Assembly: GCA_013365325.1 (NCBI GenBank)
Contig: JABVXV010000258.1
Coordinates: forward strand, 26,595 to 90,594
Length of the DNA stretch: 64,000 nucleotides
Reading direction: 5' to 3'
From: Dipetalonema caudispina
Lineage: Eukaryota > Nematoda > Chromadorea > Rhabditida > Onchocercidae
Numbering within the stretch: the first letter of the stretch is position 1; each line of letters begins with the position of its first letter. This document shows, one piece after another, positions 35,673 to 49,871 of this stretch. Made by a program: the position numbers and the translations under genes. The notes under the pieces are model-generated. The model was not told the origin of the DNA. It was given only the letters and a program-made list of their open reading frames with translations, and did not search any database.

Positions 35673-36787
35673 TAATATTTGTAACTGAGATATATTTTGA
35701 TAATAATTAATGAAGTTTCATATTAACTAACATTCAATCGAAACAAAATTAAATACGAAAGCAAAACTTTTCAATTTAGAATGAAAGATATATCTCATGA
35801 AATTATCAATCTTAAAATGAATCAATAAAAATTGACTGTGCATATATTACCATTAAAATATTTATGAATTCAATAAGTAAATAATTAACTAATTTTGATG
35901 TGAACAAAATTGTTATAATAAATAGAAGTATCTCTTTTTCAAAAAATATCTGCCATGCAAATTTATTCCATTATTTATTTCAAATAAATTTAAGACTAAT
36001 ATTCTTCTCATTACTAACAAAATTTACATATTTTGAATAAGCATTAGCATCAGAATATGCTATGCAAAGATTTCAATCAATTCTAACAGCACTAAATGTA
36101 AAGTGAAAAGATGTTAACAAAATAGCAAAATGTGACTTATTTGTAAATATTGTTTCATTAAACTTCTAAAATAAAAAATTCGCTTAGTGCATTAGTTCTG
36201 CTGTGAAGAAATCAACAATTATCTTAGTACAAAAATGCAGGTAATATCAAAAATTTCTAGCGCAATTTTTTTTTTTTTTTTGCTTCAAAAGAAAGAAATC
36301 CGTTGGTTAAATAAAATTGTCACGAAATGATTAGCTAACATTGAGGAAAATCAGTTAGGTAAAACTTCGATCTTTTGTGTAAATATGTAAATAAATATTG
36401 TAGAGTTAAATCATTTAAGATGTAGAAATATCACTTCATATATGATTGAATTTTTTTTTTTTTTGATTAAATTAAACGTATAGTTTTTATGATTAGAATA
36501 TTTTAATCTTCTCAATTTGGTTTCGATTTCTTTTTTTTTCACATTTTTGTTACGTTAATATGTTGTTGCAATAATATAATTGGCATTAATTGCCTTTCAA
36601 AAATTTATCATTTCAAATAATTTTAAAAATGCTTTAGGGTATGATTTATATTTTATGATGTCTGTTAATAACAATCATTTAATAATATTTATTTCGGAAT
36701 TTCTACACCATACATACATTTTTACGCCATTTATTTCTTGAAAGAGTCATACTGTTGAATGACTGAATTTCAAGTGATTACGATAAC
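35673..36787. other. Intergenic region between SulP start and GAPDH copy 2 stop
   Basis: AT-rich sequence with several poly-T runs. Both flanking genes are on the minus strand, so it holds the 3' end of GAPDH copy 2 and the promoter of the SulP gene. No exon was recognised. Confidence 0.5.
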
Positions 36788-38977
<2,190 letters not shown>

Positions 38978-39822
38978 TTTGATATAGCGTCTTCAATAAT
39001 TTGAATAATGATGAGATCACTATCAAAAGCATTTTTATTAATATATTCCCTTTAACTCTAATTTCTTTCCCTTCCCCGTTATTTCCTAAATTCCCGTTCC
39101 TTGATTTGAGACCTTATTCAGCAAAGATTTCCACTGATAAAGACTCTTATCATATTTATGTTTGTTACGACAAGGAATTATTCCAACAATATAACATATC
39201 TTCAACAAGCACCTCGATTGAAACTCCCGAGGGAAAATTATACTTCCTTCTTCTCCTTTCAACTATTATCATTTTCATGGCAGTACAACAAAGTTTTTAA
39301 ATTTCAGTTTAAAATTTTTATACAAACAAGTGATTGAAAATTTTGGAAAATTGTTAGAATTAATTAAAAAGTAAGCTTTCCACTGTGCTTGGAAATGTCC
39401 ATAAGAAGATGAAAAAAGGGAATATTAAACGATTAATCTCTTTTCCCGAAATCCCAGTTAGTTTCAATATTTCAGCAAGGGAAGTAAGCTGATTGGAGTA
39501 GACCGAATTATACCTTTGATAAACTGCAACAATGAATAAGGTACACTAACAAAGGATATTTAATATGTGGAAAAAATCCAATATGCAAATTTTCCAATAG
39601 CTATTAAGATTGGTAATTTGAAGTATGAAACATCTGGAAACAGAAATATTAATTGTTCGGAAAATTTACATGTTCTTTAGCAAGAATGGAAAATGAACAT
39701 AGCTCAAATATATGAATTCTGGGAGAATTACTTTTGCATTTCTTTACTGGACCAAATAATGTCATTGAATAGATTAACATATTGACAAGACTAACTTCAG
39801 TGGCCTAGTGTATTAAACGCAC
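38978..39822. other. Intergenic region upstream of GAPDH copy 2
   Basis: Contains a 99-codon open frame at 39001-39300 whose first codon is TTG. It has a hydrophobic C-terminus but no recognisable family, and a gene there cannot be supported. The rest is AT-rich. Confidence 0.4.
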
Positions 39823-39943
39823 TTTCTTATTCGCTAGGCTATTATTAAGCCTTAATTTCATACTGGACTCTACATCAAAATCATCATTCCCATACATTGT
39901 AATGTAATTTCACTTTCAATTTCTCCAATCATGAATCAAAATT
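39823..39943. repeat. 121-base duplicate, left of the N gap
   Basis: Identical over its full length to 40044-40164. The two copies abut either side of the run of N. Confidence 0.95.
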
Positions 39944-40043
39944 NNNNNNNNNNNNNNNNNNNNNNNNNNNNNNNNNNNNNNNNNNNNNNNNNNNNNNNNN
40001 NNNNNNNNNNNNNNNNNNNNNNNNNNNNNNNNNNNNNNNNNNN
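39944..40043. other. Assembly gap, 100 N
   Basis: Exactly 100 N, the conventional placeholder for a gap of unknown size. The same 121 bases occur on both sides, so the contigs probably overlap and the gap is artificial. Confidence 0.97.
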
Positions 40044-40164
40044 TTTCTTATTCGCTAGGCTATTATTAAGCCTTAATTTCATACTGGACTCTACATCAAA
40101 ATCATCATTCCCATACATTGTAATGTAATTTCACTTTCAATTTCTCCAATCATGAATCAAAATT
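40044..40164. repeat. 121-base duplicate, right of the N gap
   Basis: Identical copy of 39823-39943, ending at the same AATCAAAATT word. Confidence 0.95.
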
Positions 40165-40602
40165 ACATTCATGAATAATGTTAACCAGTTAAAATTTTAG
40201 GATTTTAAAACTTTCACAGATTCTTAAGGCTTTCTAAATTTGCTATCACAAGATTAAATTCTTTATTTGTAATAATAATTGTTGAAAACTATACAAAATA
40301 TAATTTTCACAGAGAAGCAAGAAAGATTGTAAAAAGAATCAATAAAAGCATAAAATTTGAAATATTTATGTTTTGATGCTTACACCATAAGAAACTAACA
40401 GAATAATGTATAAAAAAATAATTGAGGATGAAGGAAAAATTAAAATTTTAATTGGATTAAGCATGCTATGATATTCAAGAAATGTCATCTACAATTATGA
40501 GTTCACAAAAAGGAAGTGCCAAAAGTTTGTCAATATTGCGATTTCTCTGTGTGTCACGCTTATTTTAATTATAATTCAAAATTTTTTATTGCTCCAAATT
40601 TT

Positions 40603-42567
40603 TTATTGTTTTTGGTTCTTTGACTTGCGAAATAATTGGCGAAGTTCTTTCCGTACATCATCAGTCATATTTTCCACAATTTCAGCTCGTTCAGCTTTCA
40701 AACGTTCCAACTTTTCGTAAATTTCCTTAGCGGCTGGTGAAAGATTATTTACCTGAAATATTTTTCAATGATAATTCAATTCTATTGATACTACCCAATC
40801 AACAATCAAAAGTTTGCAACGTATATTGTTTATAAACTTCAACTGGAATTACATTGCGATTTTAACTAAGTATAACTCTGTCGATCAATTCTGTCTAGAT
40901 TCTATTATAGGAATAATTAATATTATCGACAGTAATTAAAAAAAGATTAACTCACACCAATCTCAATTTTTTAAAAGTGGTTTCAAAAGTAATAAAGGTT
41001 TTTAATAATAAATATTGAAATATTTACTCTCTCCTCAAATTCTTTTTTATGACGTTCGCGTTCTTCCAAATATCGTTTAAATTCAGCGAGCTGTTTTCTA
41101 TTTAAAATCTTTTCCGCTAATTTGCTGCAAAATTTGAATGGAACAATTGAGTTTGCAAAATCCAACACTTAATTTTAGCTTTTCAGATAACTTTAATAAG
41201 TTATACAATCAATTCATCTCAATCAAAAAGAGAAACATTATAAATGTAATTGACATTTCGATTCCAAATTAATAACATTTCAAACTTCAATTTCCACATT
41301 TACGCAGTTGAACGCTTACAGAGAAATTTTAATAGCTTTAACTACTTTTTTTTCCTCTGATTTCTCATTTATAACAGATTCTACTACTCGTTATTAAATG
41401 GTAGTGCTAATGACCAGCAGTATTCATTTATATACTTTAGTTTAAGAAGACTTCACTAATCTCAATATTGAATATCTATCACTTCCCTGTCTTTAAACTT
41501 TGTAAAAGAATTTAAATTTTACAAATAACGAGAATAACCTTAATTCTTGCTTCTTTTCATCGTGATTCAGTGTTCTATTATGCATTACATCTCGAAACAT
41601 TTTTTTCACAGCAGCTGGAGCATCTTTGAGAAATGGCGGTGCTCGACCGAATACCACTGCTCGTACATCGCTTGGTAGATTGTCGATCTCAAATATTTAT
41701 GGCTATGAAATTAAAAATTGCAAAATATTGAGGTACTCGATAGACGACTTTTTCAAGTGATGGAAAGGATGAGAGGTACTTCCCTTGAAATTATCAATAT
41801 CAGTTTTCCTAAATTTATCAATTATTAAGATGAATGATTACATAGATTGCTTTCCATCATTTCAATAAGAGATAATTTGTTGGAAAAAAAATTTCTAATA
41901 AATCCTCCTCAATTTTCTTTACCATATAATATCTTCAAAACAAGTTTGCTTGTGAAATTCTTAAAAATAATACTAAAACTAACAATCTCTTGTGTTTCTT
42001 GTCTCTGATCACTACAATCCTCTCCTGATTTATAATCTTTCCATACTGCTAAAATTTCTTTCTTTTCAGCTTTCGGCAAATCACCAACAAATGGCGGTAG
42101 ACCACACTGAATGGACGATTTCTAAAAATATTTCAAAATTAATCATAGTCATAGAAAGCAAATATAATGTTCTACTTCTACTTTTCTATTAATAAAAATG
42201 AATTTGTGCTAATTTCAAAAAAAAAAAATTACCTGAACAATAGGCTATGCTTGGTATTTTTTATTATTTCAAAAAATATCATTGAATAAATCTACTAATG
42301 ATAGTTATGATTTAGACAGGATAATCTGATTGATATTGCTCTCTTTCAGTTTATTTATATTCCTACCGGAATTCAATTAAATAATCCGATTTATTGATAA
42401 AACAACACAAGTAGTGCTGAAAAATAAGCTGTTGGAAATACAAAAAACAAAAAAAAAACAAAACAAAAATGAATTACTGCTGCTTCGATAAAAAAAGATG
42501 ATAATGATGATGATGATAAAAGTATGACGATTGATATTATTGCAATATTATATAACTTCTGTTTCAT
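40603..42567 (-). CDS. Secreted DUF148 / SXP-RAL-2-like nematode protein, 5 exons
   Basis: Exons 42567-42478, 42121-41984, 41687-41539, 41124-41028 and 40752-40603 close in phase to 207 residues. Exon 1 is a signal peptide: MKQKLYN, a hydrophobic core and an IEAA end. The mature part has the family hallmark PPF plus acidic/Lys-rich helices, seen twice (GLPPFVGDLPKAEKKEIL and RAPPFLKDAPAAVKKMF). It then runs through charged helices (AEFKRYLEERERHKKEFEER) to LSPAAKEIYEKLERLKAERAEI and a basic C-terminus. This family (Ani s 5-like cation-binding domain) is nematode-specific, often secreted and immunogenic; the biochemical function is unclear. The ATG follows TTTCAG|G directly, a likely spliced-leader site. 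The acceptor of exon 3 (ATTTGAG) is weak but is the only one that keeps the frame open. Confidence 0.85.
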
Positions 42568-44415
42568 CCTGAAATATTTCATGCATTATATTCAATGATG
42601 AAATCCAATAAATATTCACGATTATGTCGCAAATTTTTTGGATTAATATCTTTAAAATGAACATAAGAATTTCAGAAATAATTAATAATCCTACTTTAAA
42701 ATAAATATTTTCCAAGCAAGAATTTAAAAAAAAAAAAGAAAAATGCATATACAAATTTAATAAATTATATAGGGTTAGTTAAGAAATAAAACAGATAACA
42801 ATTATTGATATTATCTTTTTCTTCTTTAGTTAATTTAACACAAAGAAAATTTCAAATATTATTTTTCTTTTTTGTTGATTTCAATTTCTCCTAACTAGTT
42901 TTCGTTCGTATGAATTTTTCACACTTTAAATTGTTGTTAGGAAAATATTTATTTAAAAGTTGAAACTTACTTATTGCTCTTTTTGTACATTAAATTTAAT
43001 ATTTCAAATATTTCAGAATTTATTCATTCTCTATTACGATTTAATTATTGATGTTTTAGCACAAATAATATTAACAATGGTTAAATAACTGTTTGATAAT
43101 TCGATCTATTTTATTTGTAACCATTAGAATTTACTGCACTGAGAAAAAAAAAAATTAAAATATTGATAATTTTAATCAGTCAGCTTGGTTTAAAATAGAA
43201 ATAACAATGAGAAAGGATGAAAATATGACTATTTAAACAGATAGGAAAGTGACATTGATGACATCATACAGTTGGTTATTTCATTTTTTATGCGTTAAAT
43301 CATATTAAAATCAAATCTGAGTGAAAAAAATTCAAAAATTTAAATTTTAAAATTTCGAATAAAAATGCTAAATATGGGATAAAAGTAAATAAATTAGCAT
43401 CATTTCACTTGGCATATTTTCTTCTGAAATCACAAAAAGAAGCAAACAAGAAATATATAAATGTAAGGAATTAAAAGATATATATTTAAAGAAAATAAAC
43501 AAACATATAATAATGCCAATAACATCAAGCAATTTCAAAATATTTGATGAAGTTATTGGAGAAAATAAATGTACAACAATATTGCCATTTGCCCATATGC
43601 CTATAACATCAAGCAATTTCATCAATGACAAATCGATCGTCACATCTCATTGCCATGCAGGACTCATCATTTAAGTGTACCAATAACAATAGAATAACAA
43701 CTAATAGTCACCAATGAAATAAGTAAATTTCAAATACTGATTTTAATTCATAATTTCTCGTTGGAAGTACTACCTTTTTAATTGAACATGTGATGCAAAC
43801 GAAATATGTGAAACTTTCATTTTCAATTTTTTAGCAACTGAATGTCACCTATAAATAAACAGCAGCTGAATTTACTTATATATCTACTAACACACTCCAA
43901 AAACTTGAAAAACCTTACTTCATATCTAAACAAATGATTGCAACAAATTCGACTGTATCAATAAAATGTGGTAAAGGAATAGCATAAAAAAGTCATCAGA
44001 AAAAAAATTAAAAGTAAGTTTAACCGGAATAGAATATAACATTTTAAAAGTGATAATTTGAATTCAAATGCGGTTGTTCAGGGAGACTGAATAATAACTT
44101 CATACGATATGCATCTTAAATCACACTTTACAAATAATCATCAAAGATTACATACTTCTTTATTCTCTTGCCTAATTTAAACTAGAAAGCAAAAAAAAAA
44201 CGAATGAAATGTAATCTTTGAAATGTCAGATGAGGATACGATTTATCTAACAATTTCCTACCCAAAAAACAATATTGAGGCTTTAGAGCACACATGTTAC
44301 ATATTGTATAATAAGAATTGCAGAAAAGTGTTTTTCTTTTTTCGGGACATTACATACGTTGCCAATATCAATTAAAGTTTGACAAAGAAACAAACGATAA
44401 TTAAGTAATTTATTA
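42568..44415. other. Intergenic region between the DUF148-like and ZCCHC4 genes
   Basis: AT-rich. A 25-base word (ATGCC, A or T, then ATAACATCAAGCAATTTCA) occurs at 43513 and 43597, 84 bases apart. The region contains the promoter of the DUF148-like gene and the 3' end of ZCCHC4. Confidence 0.5.
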
Positions 44416-47400
44416 TCATTTTACTTTTGCTTTTTTCGGTTTGCATACTTCTGTCTCTAGGAACATTTGAGAATTTCGAGAATCACCGTCTTGAATTTTG
44501 GGACATCTTTGTGGCAAATGACAACGATCGCACAATGAACAGTGTTTGTATGTACTTTTGACACATCGATCACATCTACTACAGTGCTCGCAAGTGTTGG
44601 CCTAGAAATAAAAACGAAAATAAGGGAGAGTAGATATACCAGAAATAAATAAATCTTTTTTTAACACGCTATGCCGCTAGAGAAAAAATGATCTTACATA
44701 CTTGATCAGAACTTGAAAACTTCAGTTTAAATAAAAAATTTATTACTTCGGAAGGACAAGTTCTGCAAAAATTGCAGTGAAGACAGGTTTCTACAACAAA
44801 TTTCGCACATTTATCACAAAACCTGAAATCCTAACAGGTTTCAAGTTGAGAAATTAAACTTCACTTTCTGAATAAAAAATATTTATTTTTTGCATCAAAA
44901 ATAAATAAATATATAAATAAATTTCGCTATATAACAGAGTAAAAGGTAAATGAACGAAAATACTCAAAAATTTTGAAACAATGCTGACCTATAACCAGGA
45001 AGCTCTGACAAATCGAATTCACTTAGTGGAAGATCAGTAAATATACGAACAATAGATTTCTCTGGTCGCTTATATTTCGAATGATTTTTATAACAAATCT
45101 GAAAGCTTTTTGAAATCAAGACATCGCTCTAATAAATGAAGACCAATTCATATCAGAATTTCATTTTTTGTCACTCTGGTAAACGTCTTAATCATCATTG
45201 TGGGCACAAAAAAGACTTTATAGACTATAGAGAACTAACATATGAAATAAGCCTTAATATCCTCCAATAAATTAGCTTTCAACAAAAGATAGTTAATGCG
45301 GAACACATAAAACCTATAAATACTCAAATTCCTGCTTCGATGATGATTTTATTTTTTGTCGAAGAAGTTTGTGATTTTAAAAACATCCAAATACTGTTGG
45401 TGCTACGATTCACAAAATAATGAAGGAAAACTAACTCGGTAATCCAACATACGGAACTCGTTGCAGTTTAGAAAGCGTTTTCCAGTGAAAATTGGAAGAA
45501 TAATGATATTTTTGCACCACCTATCACTAAAACGTAAAAATTAAAGATGAAAATCGGAATGGAAGATATAGAACTATTCATCTTTTCCTTGTTTTTCAAA
45601 GCTTACTTCAATTTGTCAATGCTGGAGACGAAGAACTGTTCTCGAAGCTTCCTTATTGAATTCATCAAAGCTTCTATGAAAACACCGAAAGGAGGATCAC
45701 ACACCACCACCAAACGATGGACTGATCCAAAGAATGTAGTAAGCTTTCTAATACTTCTTGGGTCGTAAAAATGGTTTGTCAGCATGCTGTATACTGCGAA
45801 ATGACTGGAACGCAAAAATGGTACCTGAAAAATTTTCTCTTTTTCTTTAATAGAGCAAGTCGCTACTCGCCAACTACCGTTCTTATCACCGTAATAAATT
45901 TCTGATCACGTGAAGTGACTTAGAAGTAATATACGCTAAAAAATAAACATGATTTGGTTTGATTGGGATTTTTTTTGGTAATCCCCACTATAACACTTGT
46001 GAAAATCGATTCAGATTTCTTGTTACAAAGTTGCAACAATACAACAAATTCTGATTTCAAAAAGGTGTTCTTTCTTCCAGAAGCTTCCAAGAAAGAAAAG
46101 GACATTGCTGAAATTTGGCATAAATAAGAAATTTGCATGCTTTGGTAGAAAAGTTTGAGGGAAAAATCTCACAAATCGGGCATCGATGTCCAACAAAAAT
46201 GATTTTATTTTTTGTCGATGCAGTTTGTAACTTTGAAAATGTTCAAAAACTGTTGGTGTTCCGATGGACAATACTCCGTCACAACCAGACTTTTCAACAG
46301 CATTTACTAATACTGACAAAGATTCCTCCGTAAACCAATATTGCTGCAAAAAAAACTGAAGATTTTTTCTCATTTTTTCATTCACTTCAATTATAAATCC
46401 CACTTTTAATTTCTCACTGTTGAAGGATATATTCCTTTCTGTAGATAGAGAGGAAATGTATGTTTTAGCGGACTAAAATATTAATTGAAAACTAGCAACA
46501 CTAAGCGATTTTGTCCATTATTTATAACTACTGCTTTCACTAAACCTAGAGTAATCGATGATACTGTGGAATACATAATAATAAAGAAAAATACAAATAT
46601 TAACACGAAAAAAAAAAAAGAAAACAAAGTTAATCTAGCCAAAGAAAAGCCATGAAATAAGCTTACACTTTCAGAATCATTCTGTATGTGTGCGGAAAAT
46701 AGTTGTGAAGGCCTTCTCAATGAAGAGATTCCAAGTGGTCCTTTGATCGGGTGAGCATGTGGCAATGAGAATACATCATTACAAGTTACGCAGTAGTAAA
46801 TCTTCTCATTTTTTGCTCTCAATAAATTCACCCTGTAAATTCACTAAATACACCAAAGTTTAACAAACCTTAATTTGTAAAACTTCTAAATCTTTTTGAA
46901 TCCTATTAAAAAAACAGTAAGTTTGGTAATTTTCAAAAAAAGAATTTTACTATATCTAAATACCATGTATTATCAAGTCGAACAAAGCTGATATAACGAT
47001 TATTGCGATTCAAATAAAATCCTGTCTATGCATAAAGGAAACACGCAGGCTTTATGAATTAATAAATAATTACTTTCAAAACACCATTAATTTTAAAAAT
47101 GTAATTGTAAGCTTTGAAAAACAGCAATAGTACTTGTGGAAGAAAATTTACTTTTTTCGTATCGCAGCGTAACAGAACGATGTAGTGGCAACATTTAAAC
47201 AGTCGGAATTGTTGAGCAAATTGTTTGAAATAGTTTTGGAACTTATATTCAATCGAAATGGACAATGTTTTTGAGATCGATAAATGGCACAGGCAAAAAA
47301 TTTTTCTGTTGTTTGTCCAGTTTTGCGTTCGAACAATAAACAGGGTCCTGAAATGACGCGAATGATAAAATGCTTTGTAATCATTTGTCACCAATTTTCA

Positions 47401-47846
47401 GAATGACGCAAAGGGAACACTTTTCGTTAACTCAAAAAAACAAGTAAAAATAATGAAGTAACTGCCTGAAACACATTTGACTAGCATCTAAAAATATAAA
47501 TTTGGTAGCAAGTAATATTCCTAACACAGGTGTCAATATTTTCTATGCATGACATTCATCCCACATTACAAAGGTATATATCAAATAATTTCAGGAAGCA
47601 GTAATTTTAATAGTCCTCATCACCTATCCAAGAGCTATATTTGCTTATTTATCAAGTAAATTAGTTTCTAACTGTTCTTTTACTCATTTAAAATTTTAAT
47701 AGGGAGAAAGTAAAACTTAAACGAATACCGTGAGAGCAATTAGGCAATTGATAGCCAACCGGATCCAGAAGTTTGAAACCCTGACGTTTCCTTAGCAAAC
47801 ATTCTGATTTATTTTCCACATATTTTTCTCTTTTCTTCCTTTTCAT
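44416..47846 (-). CDS. ZCCHC4: ZCCHC4-type rRNA N6-adenosine methyltransferase, 10 exons
   Basis: Exons 47846-47729, 47347-47193 (3' end uncertain), 47025-46964, 46832-46667, 46343-46173, 45824-45607, 45526-45436, 45098-44989, 44822-44747 and 44601-44416 give about 450 residues. Order of parts: a GRF-type zinc finger (CSHGPCLLFERKTG, FFACAIYRSQKHCPF), a CxxC finger with YYCVTCND, the block LRRPSQLF, the Rossmann methyltransferase (SIGTPTVFE, FLLDIDARF), the catalytic DPPFG motif at about residue 267, FRMLDYR, IVRIFTDLP, and a C-terminal Cys/His cluster (FCDKCAKF, CLHCNFCRTC, CEHCSRCDRC, HCSLCDRCH). In humans ZCCHC4 makes m6A4220 in 28S rRNA in the nucleolus; the orthologue should modify large-subunit rRNA. 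The final CCHC knuckle of the human protein is not evident. The ATG follows TTTCAG|G, a likely trans-splice site. Confidence 0.9.
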
Positions 47847-48371
47847 CCTGAAATTTACTTCCAAATCTTTAAATGATTTATAACATTTAGGCTTAATTCA
47901 ATACTGACACTAACATGTCGTTGTCCTCTTACTTCTATAATTACAATTAACACACTAAAATGCATAAACATTTGCAAATTATAAAGTGAAGTATAAAAAT
48001 TGTTAAGTGAAATTTTATAAATTTAATTTCTATTTTTGAAATAATAAATACTCAAATACATTCATCTAATAATAAACAATCCATAAAATCTAGCAAATCA
48101 CTGAACAGGAAATGAAATATATCAAATTCAAATCCCTTCACAATTAATACATTTTCAAATAACTGATCAAACCATAACAGATGCGATAACAAGCTAATAG
48201 TATAAGATGAAATTTGCATAGGCTAGAGATAGGAAATAGAATGGAATTGTGGAGAGCCAAAGATTATTAAGATTTCCCATAGTGTGTATTATTTTAAGAG
48301 AAAGTAGAGATTGGTATGAAATGTGAAATAGTGTAGTAAATAGTATAAGGAAACGTTGAACGAACTGTTAG

Positions 48372-48613
48372 ACTAAACAAGTGTTAGCACGTGAGGTATA
48401 AGGTGTTACTGGTGATATATTCATCTAATCGAATTAGTGAGTAGTCGACGTGTAGCTCGTCACGTACGTACGTGGAAAGTTCTAATTAGTACACTAAGCA
48501 AGTGTTAGCACGTGAGGTATAAGGTGTTACTGGTGGTACATTCATCTAATCGAATTAGTGAGTAGTCGACATGTAGCTCGTGACGTACGTACGTGGAAAG
48601 TTCTAATTAGTAC
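48372..48613. repeat. Tandem duplication, two copies of a 121-base unit
   Basis: Copies at about 48372-48492 and 48493-48613 differ at only a few positions (for example ACTAAACAA against ACTAAGCAA, GATATATTC against GGTACATTC, CGACGTG against CGACATG). Each contains the palindromic core ACGTACGTACGT (fully CACGTACGTACGTG in the first copy) and a GTCGAC-type site. It is less AT-rich than the surroundings. Confidence 0.92.
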
Positions 48614-49670
48614 ACTATAAGATATATTAGTACATGTATAAATTGCAAGTTGTTCTAATTAAGTTACATGTCAAATATCTGAAATTGCCCTTCGATATTG
48701 AAATCGATATTAGTTTTTTTTCCATTTTTTTTTTTTTCAAACATAACAAATTGCTATAAATTGTGATTATTAATATAAAAATTGTTATATTTCAATAATT
48801 AATAAAAATATCCATACAGTTCTTTGCAATAGTAATTGTCTGCTGTCTTCTTGAATATAAGCAATACGTTTAAAAAAAAAAAAAAAAACGATCAAAAAGA
48901 AAAATTTATTAATCCATAGGTAGAAAGGTATGTCAGTTCACATGATTCGTTTAATAGAAACGAACAGGACTAGCAGTATTGAGCGAAGGTCTAAAAATAA
49001 TAGTGGAAGATTCCTCTAATATCTATCCTTGCATTGAGACAGGTTTAAGCTTATTGAAAATTTCCTTGAAAATACTTTGTGATTTTAAAGAATTTACTCG
49101 AGAATAATTTATTATTAGAGTGATTACAAAAATTTTTCCAAATTGATTCAAAAAAGAAAACTCATGAGTAAAATTTGGTGAATTTAAAATTATAATTTAG
49201 AATTTAATTGACTAAAAACTATAACTCAAAAACTTGGTAAATTGAAAATTATTCAATGTATTCCGTAACAAAAAAGCAGCATAAGTGCTAACAATTTGAA
49301 GAATTTATATATAGATCGATGAGCATTTAGCAAGATTTGTATGTAACTGTAGCGTATTTTACAGTAGTAATTCAAGTTCAATTTGAAATTAAACATTTAC
49401 TAAGATATTTACAATCTCATTTTATGTTAGATTAAAATCATGAAATTACGATGTGCTTAGGTGATATTACGATTTTCACTTTAAAATTATTTCATACATT
49501 TATTGAGACAGTTTCCCATAGAAGGTGGATAAAAATTGCATTACTTAGTTTAAAGTTTCTAATTTTAGGAAATTTGATTCGCAGTGCTCAACTAACAATT
49601 TAAATTAGAAGTTGTTTTTACAATTCAAAAAAGTTTAATGCCTTGGAAAAAATGAAATAAATCGATCGAG

Positions 49671-49775
49671 CCAAAGAGGATAATTATTAATGCACGCCGG
49701 ATAATTAATTTTCCTTTTATCCCGTTCCGTTTCTCATTTCAGATTTAAGTCCATCAAAGCGTAGAAAAAGAAGAA
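49671..49775 (+). repeat. Dispersed ~95-base repeat, copy A (upstream of EXOC3)
   Basis: Shares with 50117-50209 the order AAAGAGG-TAATTATTA-TGCACGC, TTAATT, a T-rich run, CGTTTCTCA-TTCAG and GTAGAAAAAG, at roughly 80-85 % identity by eye. Confidence 0.7.
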
Positions 49776-49871
49776 AAAAAATATGTTATTAGGAGTAATA
49801 ATTAAACCTTCTCTCCGAAACTTCTTAAAATTTTGCAAGACTTAATTTATTTTCAGAAAAATAAGTGTAAT

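Larger units (their letters stand above)
47847..49871. other. Intergenic region between divergent ZCCHC4 and EXOC3 genes
   Basis: Holds both promoters, a 121-base tandem duplication at 48372-48613 and one copy of a dispersed ~95-base repeat at 49671-49775. No other exon was recognised. A TTTTCAG at about 49850-49856, 16 bases before the EXOC3 start, could be a spliced-leader acceptor. Confidence 0.5.

Noticed and set aside
39001..39300. 99-codon frame upstream of GAPDH copy 2
   Set aside because: The first codon is TTG and there is no recognisable family. Its hydrophobic C-terminus is explained by T-rich DNA. The evidence is too weak to call a gene.
46133..46333. Plus-strand open frame opposite the ZCCHC4 methyltransferase exon
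   Set aside because: It is a shadow of the minus-strand exon 46343-46173, which carries the conserved LLDID block.
46872..46907. Possible small exon in ZCCHC4 (IQKDLEVLQIK)
   Set aside because: It has plausible splice sites, but including it breaks the frame of the next exon. Skipping it joins 46964 to 46832 in phase.
48372..48613. CRISPR-like repeat array
   Set aside because: Only two adjacent 121-base copies with no spacers, in a eukaryotic genome.
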